A DNA stretch of 64,000 nt from Arthrobacter sp. TMP15. GTDB lineage: Bacteria > Actinomycetota > Actinomycetes > Actinomycetales > Micrococcaceae. Numbering within the stretch: the first letter of the stretch is position 1; each line of letters opens with the position of its first letter. The notes beneath the pieces are model-generated. The model saw only the letters and a program-made list of their open reading frames with translations, was not told the origin of the DNA and made no database searches. The stretch spans positions 558,001 to 622,000 of the forward strand of contig NZ_CP154262.1 in assembly GCF_039529835.1 (NCBI RefSeq), given 5' to 3'. Positions 25,710-33,667 of this stretch are shown piece by piece. A program made the position numbers and the translations under genes.

Positions 25710-27489
25710 ATGTGTCACCGTTTTTCTGGTTTTGCTGGAGTGCAGGGGTAAGAGCCGACGCGATCACTAATGCGGGACCCTTGGGTTTGAAGTTACGTAC
25801 TTTCTTTATCCGCCGCGGAGTCTCCAGCCGTTGGGAGATGATCAGGACGATCAGAATAAGCAGCATTTGCAGGGTTCCATAGGCGGCCGCCGTGCCAAAT
25901 TCATTTGAGTAAATCCTGTTGTAAATCTCCACGGACAGTGGCGCGTAACGGGCCGGATAGATCACTACCGAGGCCACATATTCTCCGAACCCCTGAATGA
26001 AGGCCATCAGTGCACCTGCCATGATGCCCCTAGACATCAGTGGAACAGTCACTGTCCGCAATGCCTGCCAAGGCCCGGCGCCCAAACTGCGTGCGGCTTC
26101 TTCTACAGAAGGGTCAATCTGCGCCAGCGAGGCGCTCGCAGACCGGAAGACTAGCGGCAGGAACCTCACGAAATAGGCTACCGGTAGGATCCACAGCGAG
26201 CCGATGAGCACCTGGCCAAAGTTGAACGGCGTCGGGGTCGCAAAGGCTGTCACAATGTTTACCCCGATGACGGTCCCAGGTAGCGCCCAAGGCAGCATCA
26301 CCATAATATCGAGCATGGCTTTGCCGGGGCCTTTCCACCGGGTGACAACCCAAGCGGCAAGGACACCGAAAACAACACAACCAAGCATGGCAATAAACGC
26401 CATCTGTGCACTGACCATGATGGGTCGCAGGGTTGCAGGGTCGGTAAAGAGGCGGGTGAAGTTCTCCAGGGTGTATTCGGGTGGGAGGATCTGAATGGTC
26501 CATGATCCGTCAACCGTGAATGACAACAAGGCTATGGTTGCTGCAGGAGCCATAAGAAACAGGACTAGCAGCAAAGAACCAACACCGGCGGCTACCTTTG
26601 GGAACACACCGTGGAGGACTTTAATAGCTTGTGGTGTGCCCTTGGAAGAACCGCGGTGGATACGCCGATTTTCATACCAGCGCATAGCCAACAAGAACAA
26701 GATGGAGACAACCGAGAGGGCTACTGCTTGGGCAGCGGCAACATCGTAGGCGCCGCTAGTGCGTGAGGCGACGATTTGCATGGTCAACGTCTGGACGTTG
26801 TAGAACTGTGGAGCTGTGAATGAAGCCATGGAAACCATGAAGGTCAGCAGCGCGCCTGAAACCAGCGCAGGGGTAAGCATGGGCAGCAAGACAGTACGCC
26901 ACATGTGGTAACGGCTGGCGCCTAAGTTCAGTGCGGCCTCCTCCATTGAGGCATCGGATCCAGCCAGAGCTGAAGTGACGGCCAAATAGAAGTAGGGGTA
27001 CATAGTCATGGTGTGGACTAGGAGCACACCCCAAATGCCATTGACGGAAAAATCTGCTGCGTCCACGCCAAAGTAGCGGGCCAAGAAACGCGGTACGATC
27101 CCACTCTCGGCGTACAGAAAGTAAAAGGAAATTGCGCCAATAAGGGGTGGTAATGCCATGGGCAGAAGTGCAAAGAGCCGCAGAACTTTCCGTCCAGGGA
27201 AGTCGAAGCGTGAAAGTAAAACTGCCAGTCCCGTGCCGAGCAATCCTGTGGTCAGGACTGAAACCAGAGAAATGGTGACGGAGAGAATCAGCGCATTTTT
27301 TGAAGCACCGTCTAAGAACCCTGCATAGGCGCTACCGCCTCCCTCGGCGCTGGTGGTTGCCGTTGCAAGCATGGGCACCACGATGTACACCAGCAGCACC
27401 AGAATTAAGGGTGCTGCAAGGATATAAACAAAACGGTCCGAAGAGGTCAGGGAAGATCTCCGGCGAGGGACCGGAAGCGCACCCGTCAC
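25666..27489 (-). CDS. ABC importer permease, duplicated domains
   Basis: Membrane permease of about 607 residues with two tandem six-span domains. The coupling segments are EEAALNLGASRYHMWRTVLL-like in the first half and EEAARSLGAGPWQALRTVTV-like in the second, typical of the Fbp/Pot/phosphonate importer class. A hydrophilic C-terminal tail of about 45 residues follows the last span. The GTG at 27489 overlaps the ATPase stop codon as GTGA and was chosen; a GTG at 27504 is possible. It works with the binding protein at 28647-29717 and the ATPase just upstream, and overlaps the lyase gene, so importer and enzymes share one transcript. Confidence 0.92.
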   Translation of the reverse strand: MTGALPVPRRRSSLTSSDRFVYILAAPLILVLLVYIVVPMLATATTSAEGGGSAYAGFLDGASKNALILSVTISLVSVLTTGLLGTGLAVLLSRFDFPGRKVLRLFALLPMALPPLIGAISFYFLYAESGIVPRFLARYFGVDAADFSVNGIWGVLLVHTMTMYPYFYLAVTSALAGSDASMEEAALNLGASRYHMWRTVLLPMLTPALVSGALLTFMVSMASFTAPQFYNVQTLTMQIVASRTSGAYDVAAAQAVALSVVSILFLLAMRWYENRRIHRGSSKGTPQAIKVLHGVFPKVAAGVGSLLLVLFLMAPAATIALLSFTVDGSWTIQILPPEYTLENFTRLFTDPATLRPIMVSAQMAFIAMLGCVVFGVLAAWVVTRWKGPGKAMLDIMVMLPWALPGTVIGVNIVTAFATPTPFNFGQVLIGSLWILPVAYFVRFLPLVFRSASASLAQIDPSVEEAARSLGAGPWQALRTVTVPLMSRGIMAGALMAFIQGFGEYVASVVIYPARYAPLSVEIYNRIYSNEFGTAAAYGTLQMLLILIVLIISQRLETPRRIKKVRNFKPKGPALVIASALTPALQQNQKNGDTYEHDPQPANATSRT

Positions 27490-28571
27490 GGTCGCACCAT
27501 CCACACTCGCTCTTGAGCGGGCTTCATAGACACCAGATCCCCAGGCTCGGCCCGATTAAAAGCATCCGGGGCTGAGACCACAATTTTCATGTCCTGCCAC
27601 GCGATCTCGTACACGTTGACTGCGCCGGTAAATTCGGCAGTGAGGACCCTGCCGGTGAAGTGTCCTGATTCCTCTTGGCCCGAGATGACACTGAGGTGAA
27701 TGGATTCAGGCCGCAGTGAAACTGCCGCTTCTTCGCCAGCAACAACCCCGGCTGAAAAAGTCCCATCAACCCGGGGTGCGCTCAAGATGGTGCCATCACC
27801 AAGCTTAATACTGACGGTGTTTTTTTCGTGTCCCAAGACAGTACAGGGAAGCACATTGGAGCGGCCAATGAATCGTGCCACGAATGAGGTTGCCGGCTGG
27901 CTGTAAACCTCGCGGGGAGATGCCACCTGATGCAGCAGACCTTCGTTTAGAACAGCCACCCTGTCACTCATTGCCATGGCTTCGGCTTGATCGTGCGTTA
28001 CGTACAAACACGTGGTGCCGGCGGCTTGTTGGGTGGACCTGATCTCTGCTCGTGTTTCTTCACGGAGTTTCGCATCCAAGTTGGACAGGGGCTCATCTAG
28101 AAGCAGTGCTTTAGGGCTGATGACGAGTGCGCGAGCAAGCGCGACCCGCTGTTGTTGACCGCCGGAAAGCCGATCAATACGACGGTCGCCAAATTCTTCA
28201 AGTCCCACCTGAGCCAGTGCTTGATCGATTCGGCGATTTTTATCGACTTTGGACACTTTGCGCATATTCAATCCGTAGGCCACGTTGCCACGGACAGTCA
28301 TGTGGGGGAACAGTGCGTAATTTTGAAACACCATGCCCGTGTCCCGCTTATTGGGGGCGGTATTGGTGACATCTTTGCCATCGAAGTGGATACTTCCACT
28401 GGTGGGCTGGATGAAACCAGCAACCATGCGCAAGGTGGTGGACTTCCCGCAGCCGGACGGTCCCAGAAGCGTGAAAAGCTCCCCGTCTTCGATGGTAAGA
28501 GTTAGGTCAGAGACTGAAGGCTTGGCTCCTGAATACGATTTGGTGATTCCGTTGAGGTAGACGCGTGTCAT
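27486..28571 (-). CDS. ABC importer ATPase, PotA/FbpC-like
   Basis: Cytoplasmic ATPase of 361 residues. It has Walker A LLGPSGCGKSTTLRMVAGF near residues 36-54, MVFQNYALFPHMTV at the Q-loop, signature [15 protein letters not shown], Walker B ALLLDEPLSNLD, switch VTHDQAEAM, and a C-terminal TOBE domain that includes VSLRPESIHL. The ATG has GGAGC upstream. It lies between the binding protein (75-base gap) and the permease (4-base overlap). The family powers import of polyamines, ferric ion, phosphonates and related solutes; the enzymes encoded downstream suggest an organic ligand here. Confidence 0.94.
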   Translation of the reverse strand: MTRVYLNGITKSYSGAKPSVSDLTLTIEDGELFTLLGPSGCGKSTTLRMVAGFIQPTSGSIHFDGKDVTNTAPNKRDTGMVFQNYALFPHMTVRGNVAYGLNMRKVSKVDKNRRIDQALAQVGLEEFGDRRIDRLSGGQQQRVALARALVISPKALLLDEPLSNLDAKLREETRAEIRSTQQAAGTTCLYVTHDQAEAMAMSDRVAVLNEGLLHQVASPREVYSQPATSFVARFIGRSNVLPCTVLGHEKNTVSIKLGDGTILSAPRVDGTFSAGVVAGEEAAVSLRPESIHLSVISGQEESGHFTGRVLTAEFTGAVNVYEIAWQDMKIVVSAPDAFNRAEPGDLVSMKPAQERVWMVRP

Positions 28572-28646
28572 GGTTGCTCCACAGGGGGTCTGGTCGGGTA
28601 CTGACAGGGGCGGGCTGTGATGGCCCGCCCCTTAGCGCTAGTGGTA

Positions 28647-29717
28647 TTAGCCTTGGTTCTTGATGTTTTCCGCCCAGTATTTGCTCCACTCGGGCTCGTT
28701 CTTGTTCACTCGCTCCCAGTTCACATCCATTTCCTTCAGGTCCAGGTCAGCCAACCATGAGGGCTCAGATGCCAAAGAGATCGTCGGGATTTGGAAGTAC
28801 TTCTCGGCAAGCTTGCTCTGCTCCTCCTGGCCAACCAAGAAAGAAAGGAACGCATCCGCGCCAGCTGAAGAAGGGCCGTCCTTGATCTTGGCAACGCCGT
28901 CAATCAGCATCGGAGCACCGGAAGTGGGCACCACTGGGGTGAAGGGAGCCTTCTGCTTTTCGATCTGCAACATGACGTCCTGAAGATTCCAAGCCGTCGC
29001 CGCGGCCTCCTGACGAGTGATTCGCAAGTACAGGTCGGTAGGGTTGGCGGCGTAGACTTTAGTATTGGCGTCTAGCTTGCGCAGCCAGTCATAACCAGCT
29101 TCCGCGCTTCCAGCGGAATCATACTTTCGGTCGATCATGGATGCATAAATGCTGCGCATAGTACCTGAGGCGAGAACGTCGCGGATAGCGATTTTGTCCT
29201 TCATTTCTGGGGCGATCAGATCGTCCCAGTCCTTCGGTGCCTGCTCGGCGGTCATCATGTCATGGTTGTAGAAAATAACTTCAGCAAGTTTCATTTCACC
29301 GACCCAGAGACCGTCGGCGTCACGCTGCGCGGCGGGCACTGCGTCGATGACGTCCTTAGGTGCGGGGGAGAAGACGCCTTCGGTGGCGCCCTGCTGCATT
29401 TGCTGCTGTGTTCCACCCCACCAGATATCGCCTTGCGGGTTTGCTTTCTCAGCCTTGACACGCTCTAGGGCTTCCTGAGCACCCAAGGTCAGTAGCTGTA
29501 CTTTGCCGGCGTATTCTGGGTTAGCTTTTTCGAAATCTGCCACAACTTCCGTGGCCAGGCCTTTATCCCGGGCGGTGTAAATAGTAAGTGAGCCTGATTC
29601 TTTGGACCCATCATCCTCGCCGGAACCCGCGTTCGAGTCGAGTCCGCAGCCTGTCATACCGAGGCTAAGTGCGAGCCCGCCAGCAAGCAACATGAATCGC
29701 AGTGGATTTTTCGTCAT
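28647..29717 (-). CDS. ABC importer binding lipoprotein
   Basis: Extracellular solute-binding lipoprotein of 356 residues. The signal peptide ends in a GMTGC lipobox with the cysteine near residue 24, followed by an acidic, serine/glycine-rich linker. The mature fold starts SLTIYTARDKGLATEVVADFEKANP. Internal features include WVGEMKLAEVIFYNHDMM and YAANPTDLYLRITRQEAAATAWN. No adjacent tyrosine pair of the ferric-binding type is present. AGGAGA precedes the ATG. It is the first structural gene after the ROK regulator (64-base gap). The ligand is presumably the compound cleaved by the lyase and phosphorylated by the kinase downstream. Confidence 0.92.
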   Translation of the reverse strand: MTKNPLRFMLLAGGLALSLGMTGCGLDSNAGSGEDDGSKESGSLTIYTARDKGLATEVVADFEKANPEYAGKVQLLTLGAQEALERVKAEKANPQGDIWWGGTQQQMQQGATEGVFSPAPKDVIDAVPAAQRDADGLWVGEMKLAEVIFYNHDMMTAEQAPKDWDDLIAPEMKDKIAIRDVLASGTMRSIYASMIDRKYDSAGSAEAGYDWLRKLDANTKVYAANPTDLYLRITRQEAAATAWNLQDVMLQIEKQKAPFTPVVPTSGAPMLIDGVAKIKDGPSSAGADAFLSFLVGQEEQSKLAEKYFQIPTISLASEPSWLADLDLKEMDVNWERVNKNEPEWSKYWAENIKNQG

Positions 29718-29780
29718 TGATATCTCCTAGTGATTTTTTGTCAGGTAGTTGTTTGAAAATGAAAAATGAGGGTGTTCCAA

Positions 29781-30935
29781 TTAGCTTGCAGCTTCGGTAA
29801 ACAGCTTTTCGGGTGCTTTCAGAACTTTGGCGATAGCACCGTGGAGGATCCCGGTGCTTCCCAGTTCCGCGAAGACCACGTCGGTGTAGGAAGGAGCAGA
29901 TCGTTGCACCATTTCACGCAGTTCGGCCCGAGCGCTTTCGTCCAGATGCACCGCATGTCCAGAAAAGATGACACGAGAGGGGTTGACGATGCATATGCAC
30001 ACGATGGCGGCAAAGGCCCAGGCTTGGAGGACTTCAGTTAGTAGCTCACCGGCTTGTGGTGCAACAGATTGGCACAGGGATCCAATGACGTCTTCGGTGC
30101 GCAAACTGAGAGAGTTCTGGGCGCCCAATTTTTGGATTCCTTGTGCGTTCCAGCGGGTTTCATAGTCGCCGTGTTCCCCTTGGGGCTTGGCTTGCAGGCT
30201 CTGTGGCAGGAAGCCAATTTCCCCCGCTGAGCGGCTGGCCCCTTCTAGAACCTCGCCACCAGTAATGATGGTTGCGCCGATACCGTCATCCACGTGGATT
30301 AACACCAGGTCATCTACGCCGTTTCCGGCACCCGAGCAGCGTTCCCCCAAAGCGATCAGGTTGACATCGTTTTCTACGGTTGTGGGCAGACCCGTATTCG
30401 CCTCAAGCTCTTCCGCTAGCCGAAGATGGGCCATAGGGCCAAACGCGGGGGCCAATGCCAGGGAACCGTCGTTGGTCACCACACCGGGTAGAGCAATGAC
30501 GATGTGAACAGGGCGAATTTGAGCCCGTCCATGCACGGCAGTGACCGTTTCGGCAATACTTTCCACTGGGTGCGACGGATCAAAGTCATGCTCCTGGAAA
30601 TCCAGTCGAAAACCATCCAGATCAACTAGTGAGCACCACACCTTCGAGGCGGAGAATCCAACTACGGCGACAGTCACTGAGGAGCGGTTGAGCTCAAACA
30701 GGGTCCGGCGGCGCCCTCCTGTGGATTCCTGCTGGCCGAGTTCTCTCAGATAACCGGCGTCACTTAGATCCTGCACAATACCTGTCACAGCTGAGGGGCT
30801 GTAGCCGGTCAATTGCGCCAAATCGGTCCTAGCCAAGGGGCCGGACGACAGCAAGGTGCTGAAGATTGCCCCGACGCGGATCCGACGCAGGGCATTTCGT
30901 CCTGTGGGAGCCGCGCGCTGTGATTTAAGTAACAT
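29781..30935 (-). CDS. ROK-family transcriptional regulator
   Basis: Regulator of 384 residues. The N-terminal winged helix spans about residues 15-75, with SGPLARTDLAQLTGYSPSAVTGIVQDLSDAGYL as recognition region. The ROK domain that follows includes HIVIALPGVV, TTVENDVNLIALGE and DDGIGATIITGGEVLEG. The ATG start lies two bases from a perfect 9-base inverted repeat at 30937-30963, a likely autoregulatory operator. It is upstream of, and on the same strand as, the importer/lyase operon and probably controls it in response to a sugar-like ligand, consistent with the PfkB kinase in that operon. Confidence 0.92.
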   Translation of the reverse strand: MLLKSQRAAPTGRNALRRIRVGAIFSTLLSSGPLARTDLAQLTGYSPSAVTGIVQDLSDAGYLRELGQQESTGGRRRTLFELNRSSVTVAVVGFSASKVWCSLVDLDGFRLDFQEHDFDPSHPVESIAETVTAVHGRAQIRPVHIVIALPGVVTNDGSLALAPAFGPMAHLRLAEELEANTGLPTTVENDVNLIALGERCSGAGNGVDDLVLIHVDDGIGATIITGGEVLEGASRSAGEIGFLPQSLQAKPQGEHGDYETRWNAQGIQKLGAQNSLSLRTEDVIGSLCQSVAPQAGELLTEVLQAWAFAAIVCICIVNPSRVIFSGHAVHLDESARAELREMVQRSAPSYTDVVFAELGSTGILHGAIAKVLKAPEKLFTEAAS

Positions 30936-30936
30936 A

Positions 30937-30963
30937 CTTACTTTATACGTTGAATAAAGTAAG
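30937..30963 (-). promoter_or_regulatory. perfect 9-base inverted repeat, ROK operator
   Basis: cttacttta (30937-30945) and taaagtaag (30955-30963) are separated by nine bases and directly adjoin the ROK start codon. Symmetry, AT content and position fit a ROK repressor site. Confidence 0.65.
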
Positions 30964-31072
30964 AATGCAAGTGATGTCTGCCACGCATTCCCACTTTGAG
31001 CACAGGATGCCGGTGGTCAGCTAAGCGATGCATCCGAGATGTTCGAGCGGGTCAATTTTGCATACAACTTCC

Positions 31073-31102
31073 ATAGTTTGTTAGTATGTCAGGACAAACT
31101 AT
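31073..31102 (+). promoter_or_regulatory. inositol-type operator upstream of tautomerase
   Basis: Perfect 9-base inverted repeat atagtttgt (31073-31081) and acaaactat (31094-31102) with a 12-base spacer containing tatgtcagg. The atgtcaggacaaactatt part is repeated almost exactly upstream of the inositol ABC operon (42741 onward) and in related form at 31612 and 46928, suggesting one shared regulator. Confidence 0.6.
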
Positions 31103-31115
31103 TTAGGAGAAGCTG

Positions 31116-31520
31116 ATGCCACTCGTCCGCGTTGATGTTATTCAAGGCCGTACGCCCGAGCAGTTGCGGGCACTGAGTCAGGGTATTCACAGTGCCATTG
31201 TGGCCGAATATAAAATCCCTGAGCGTGACTACTTCCACATTCTCACCGAGCACCCCCAGGGCCAGATCATTGCTCAAGACGCCGGGCTCGGCTTTGAACG
31301 CACCCCGGATGTTGTCATGATTCAGATCTTCACTCAGGGTGGGCGGAGTCAGGGTGATAAGCAGTCGCTGTTCGCGGCTGTTGCGAGCCGCCTTCAGGCT
31401 CTGGGCATTGCTGGTGAGGATGTTTTCCTGGGCTATGTTGAAAACACCGCCAGTGACTGGTCCTTCGGCTTTGGTAGAGCCCAATATGTGACCGGGGAGC
31501 TCGCCGTTCCAAAAAAATAA
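31116..31520 (+). CDS. tautomerase family protein
   Basis: 134-residue member of the 4-oxalocrotonate tautomerase superfamily, in the longer class made of two beta-alpha-beta units. After removal of Met the catalytic Pro is N-terminal (MPLVRVDVIQG). The following RTPEQLRALSQGIHSAIVAEYKIPERDYFHIL segment matches the family. GGAGA precedes the ATG. Such enzymes shift keto-enol equilibria or act as dehalogenases or decarboxylases. It stands alone before the inositol genes, but its promoter carries the same operator type as the inositol ABC operon. Several inositol intermediates are ketones or diketones, so a helper role in that pathway is a reasonable inference. Confidence 0.88.
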   Translation: MPLVRVDVIQGRTPEQLRALSQGIHSAIVAEYKIPERDYFHILTEHPQGQIIAQDAGLGFERTPDVVMIQIFTQGGRSQGDKQSLFAAVASRLQALGIAGEDVFLGYVENTASDWSFGFGRAQYVTGELAVPKK

Positions 31521-31611
31521 GTGTCATTGAGCGGGTGCTCAAACGCAAAAATCCACGCTGTTGCAGGGCCTGTGGGGCGGTGAGCCATATCAATCAACTT
31601 CTCAATGTAAG

Positions 31612-31634
31612 TATGTCAGTACAAACCTTTGACG
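31612..31634 (+). promoter_or_regulatory. operator and -35 region upstream of iolC
   Basis: tatgtcagtacaaacc followed by ttgacg (31629-31634) resembles the operator/promoter blocks at 42741 and 46928, where the same element abuts a TTGAC-type -35. No clear -10 was fixed. It would drive the iolC-aldolase-iolD-iolA-iolG genes, about 140 bases downstream. Confidence 0.5.
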
Positions 31635-31719
31635 TGACATGAAAATTGGTGCAAACTAGTGGTTGTGGTTCCGCTCACAGGAGCAGACCAGCCCGGCGCC
31701 GGTACATGGACCGTACTGA

Positions 31720-31745
31720 GGTAAGAGTTCAAGGTAAGAGTTCAA
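31720..31745. repeat. 13-base tandem duplication in iolC leader
   Basis: Two perfect copies of ggtaagagttcaa lie side by side, 25 bases upstream of the iolC start codon. They may alter leader length; no function is evident. Confidence 0.85.
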
Positions 31746-31769
31746 GCAAAAGAAAGGTCCACGATCATC

Positions 31770-32756
31770 GTGATCCACGAAGTGCTCACCATCGGGCGTA
31801 TTAGCGTAGACATTTATCCCAACGATGTCGGGGCGGATCTGGAGGATGTCACATCCTTCGGCAAGTACTTGGGCGGCTCACCATCCAACGTTGCCGTAGC
31901 CGCCGCTCGGCACGGACGCCAGGCCGGAGTCATCACCCGAACAGGCGATGACTCCTTCGGTAACTACCTGCACCGCGAACTGCGTAAGTTCAACGTTGAC
32001 GACAGCTTCGTCACGCCGGTGCAAAATCTCCAAACACCCGTTACGTTCTGCGCCATCAAACCCCCGGAAGACTTTCCGCTCTACTTTTACGGCCGGTTTC
32101 CAACGGCTCCGGATCTGCAGATCCAAGCCGATGAACTGGATCTGAACGCCATTCGCAAAGCCGGAATTTTCTGGTCAACCGTCACCGGTCTGAGTCAGGA
32201 GCCCAGCGCTTCCGCTCATATTGCCGCCCACCTGGCGCGGGACCGGAGCGAGCTGACAGAAGGACAGTTCACCATTCTGGACCTGGACTACCGGCCCATG
32301 TTCTGGGAGTCAGAAGACGCCGCCCGTGCACAAGTGGCAAAGATTCTGCCCCATGTCACGGTAGCAATAGGCAATGACAAGGAGTGCGCTGTAGCAGTGG
32401 GGGAGGGCACTGCCGATGAACAAGCCGACCGGTTACTAGCCGCCGGCGTTGAAATTGCTGTGGTGAAATTGGGCCCAGAAGGGGTGATGGCAAAGACCCG
32501 CACCGAGCGCGTGGTCTCGGCACCTGTTCCGGTGGATACTGTCAATGGTCTGGGTGCCGGAGATTCCTTTGGCGGCGCGTTCTGCCACGGGCTTCTTTCC
32601 GGCTGGCCGCTCACTGTAGTACTTGACTACGCCAACGCAGCCGGGGCAATTGTTGCATCCAGGCTCTCCTGTGCCGATGCCATGCCCACTCCAGCCGAAG
32701 TCACTGCATTGCTGGCCGAACGTGGCCGTCCCATCCCAGAAGAGGCAATGCAGTGA
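31770..32756 (+). CDS. iolC: 5-dehydro-2-deoxygluconokinase
   Basis: PfkB-family kinase of 328 residues that phosphorylates 2-deoxy-5-keto-gluconate with ATP in myo-inositol breakdown. It begins EVLTIGRISVDIYP, followed by GKYLGGSPSNVAVAAARHG (signature 1), the IolC-typical FPLYFYGRFPTAPD segment, and NGLGAGDSFGGAF with the catalytic Asp. The GTG start has AAAGG upstream. It is the first gene of a five-gene plus-strand run and overlaps the following aldolase gene by four bases (GTGA). Identification is supported by the neighbouring iolD, iolA, iolG, iolB and iolE genes. Confidence 0.95.
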   Translation: MIHEVLTIGRISVDIYPNDVGADLEDVTSFGKYLGGSPSNVAVAAARHGRQAGVITRTGDDSFGNYLHRELRKFNVDDSFVTPVQNLQTPVTFCAIKPPEDFPLYFYGRFPTAPDLQIQADELDLNAIRKAGIFWSTVTGLSQEPSASAHIAAHLARDRSELTEGQFTILDLDYRPMFWESEDAARAQVAKILPHVTVAIGNDKECAVAVGEGTADEQADRLLAAGVEIAVVKLGPEGVMAKTRTERVVSAPVPVDTVNGLGAGDSFGGAFCHGLLSGWPLTVVLDYANAAGAIVASRLSCADAMPTPAEVTALLAERGRPIPEEAMQ

Positions 32757-33664
32757 AAGATACCTTAGACCCGCGCCGCTACGAACATCTGACGGCCATC
32801 CGGCTAGAAGACCCGGCAGCTATTAGGCGTGCGGCCACGGCCCGCCAACGCCATCCCGGCGTGAGATACGGCCACCAGAACTTTATTGTTGCCGCCGATC
32901 ACCCCGCCCGCGGCGCCTTAGCCGTTGGCGCCGACCCGGTAGCGATGGCAGACCGCCGCAGCCTCTTGGACCGTTTGCAGATCGCCCTGGCAAACCCCGC
33001 GGTGGACGGTGTTCTAGCCTCCCCGGATGTCATGGATGACTTGCTGTTGTTGGGCGCGCTGGAGGGAAAACTCGTCTTTGGTTCCATGAACCGTGGCGGA
33101 CTAGCCGGGCTGGTCAATGAGATCGATGACCGCTTCACCGGGCACACCGCGGCCGCACTAGCCGAGTTAGGGGCCGACGGCGGCAAAATGCTCACCCGCA
33201 TCTGCTTGGAGGATCCGGACACGGTATCCATACTCGAAGCCACCGCCAAGACCATTGATTCGCTAGCGGCACATCAGTTGATCGCCATGGTGGAACCATT
33301 CCTCTCGGTGCGTGCCAACGGTATGGTCCGCAATGATCTCTCCACCGATGCCGTCATAAAATCCGTCGCCATCGCCCAGGGTTTGGGCGCAAGCAGCGCG
33401 TACACCTGGATGAAACTACCTGTGGTGCAGGAGATGGAGCGCGTGCTCGCGGCCACCACCTTCCCCACTGTGCTCTTAGGCGGTGATCCCCACGGTTCCC
33501 CAGAGGAAGTCTTTGCCAGCTGGCAGGAAGCTCTAGCCTTGCCCGGCGTGCAGGGGCTCACTGTGGGCCGCACCTTGCTCTACCCGCAGGACGGTGATGT
33601 TGCCGGCGCAGTTGCCACGGCCGCCTCATTGTTGAACCGCACCACTGTAGAAGTATCGGAGTAA
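32753..33664 (+). CDS. Cgl0159-family aldolase of inositol catabolism
   Basis: TIM-barrel protein of 303 residues of the family known from corynebacterial inositol clusters (Cgl0159 type), related to class I deoxyribose-phosphate-type aldolases. It begins ALDPRRYEHL-like, with NFIVAADHPARGALAVG and GSMNRGGLAG segments, a lysine in SAYTWMKLPVV that could be the Schiff-base residue, and a GLTVGRTLLYP phosphate-site turn. It takes the position where IolJ, the 2-deoxy-5-keto-gluconate-6-phosphate aldolase, acts in Bacillus. No IolJ is present in the window, so it is the likely replacement. It overlaps iolC by four bases and iolD follows after three. Confidence 0.88.
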   Translation: MKDTLDPRRYEHLTAIRLEDPAAIRRAATARQRHPGVRYGHQNFIVAADHPARGALAVGADPVAMADRRSLLDRLQIALANPAVDGVLASPDVMDDLLLLGALEGKLVFGSMNRGGLAGLVNEIDDRFTGHTAAALAELGADGGKMLTRICLEDPDTVSILEATAKTIDSLAAHQLIAMVEPFLSVRANGMVRNDLSTDAVIKSVAIAQGLGASSAYTWMKLPVVQEMERVLAATTFPTVLLGGDPHGSPEEVFASWQEALALPGVQGLTVGRTLLYPQDGDVAGAVATAASLLNRTTVEVSE

Positions 33665-33667
33665 TTC

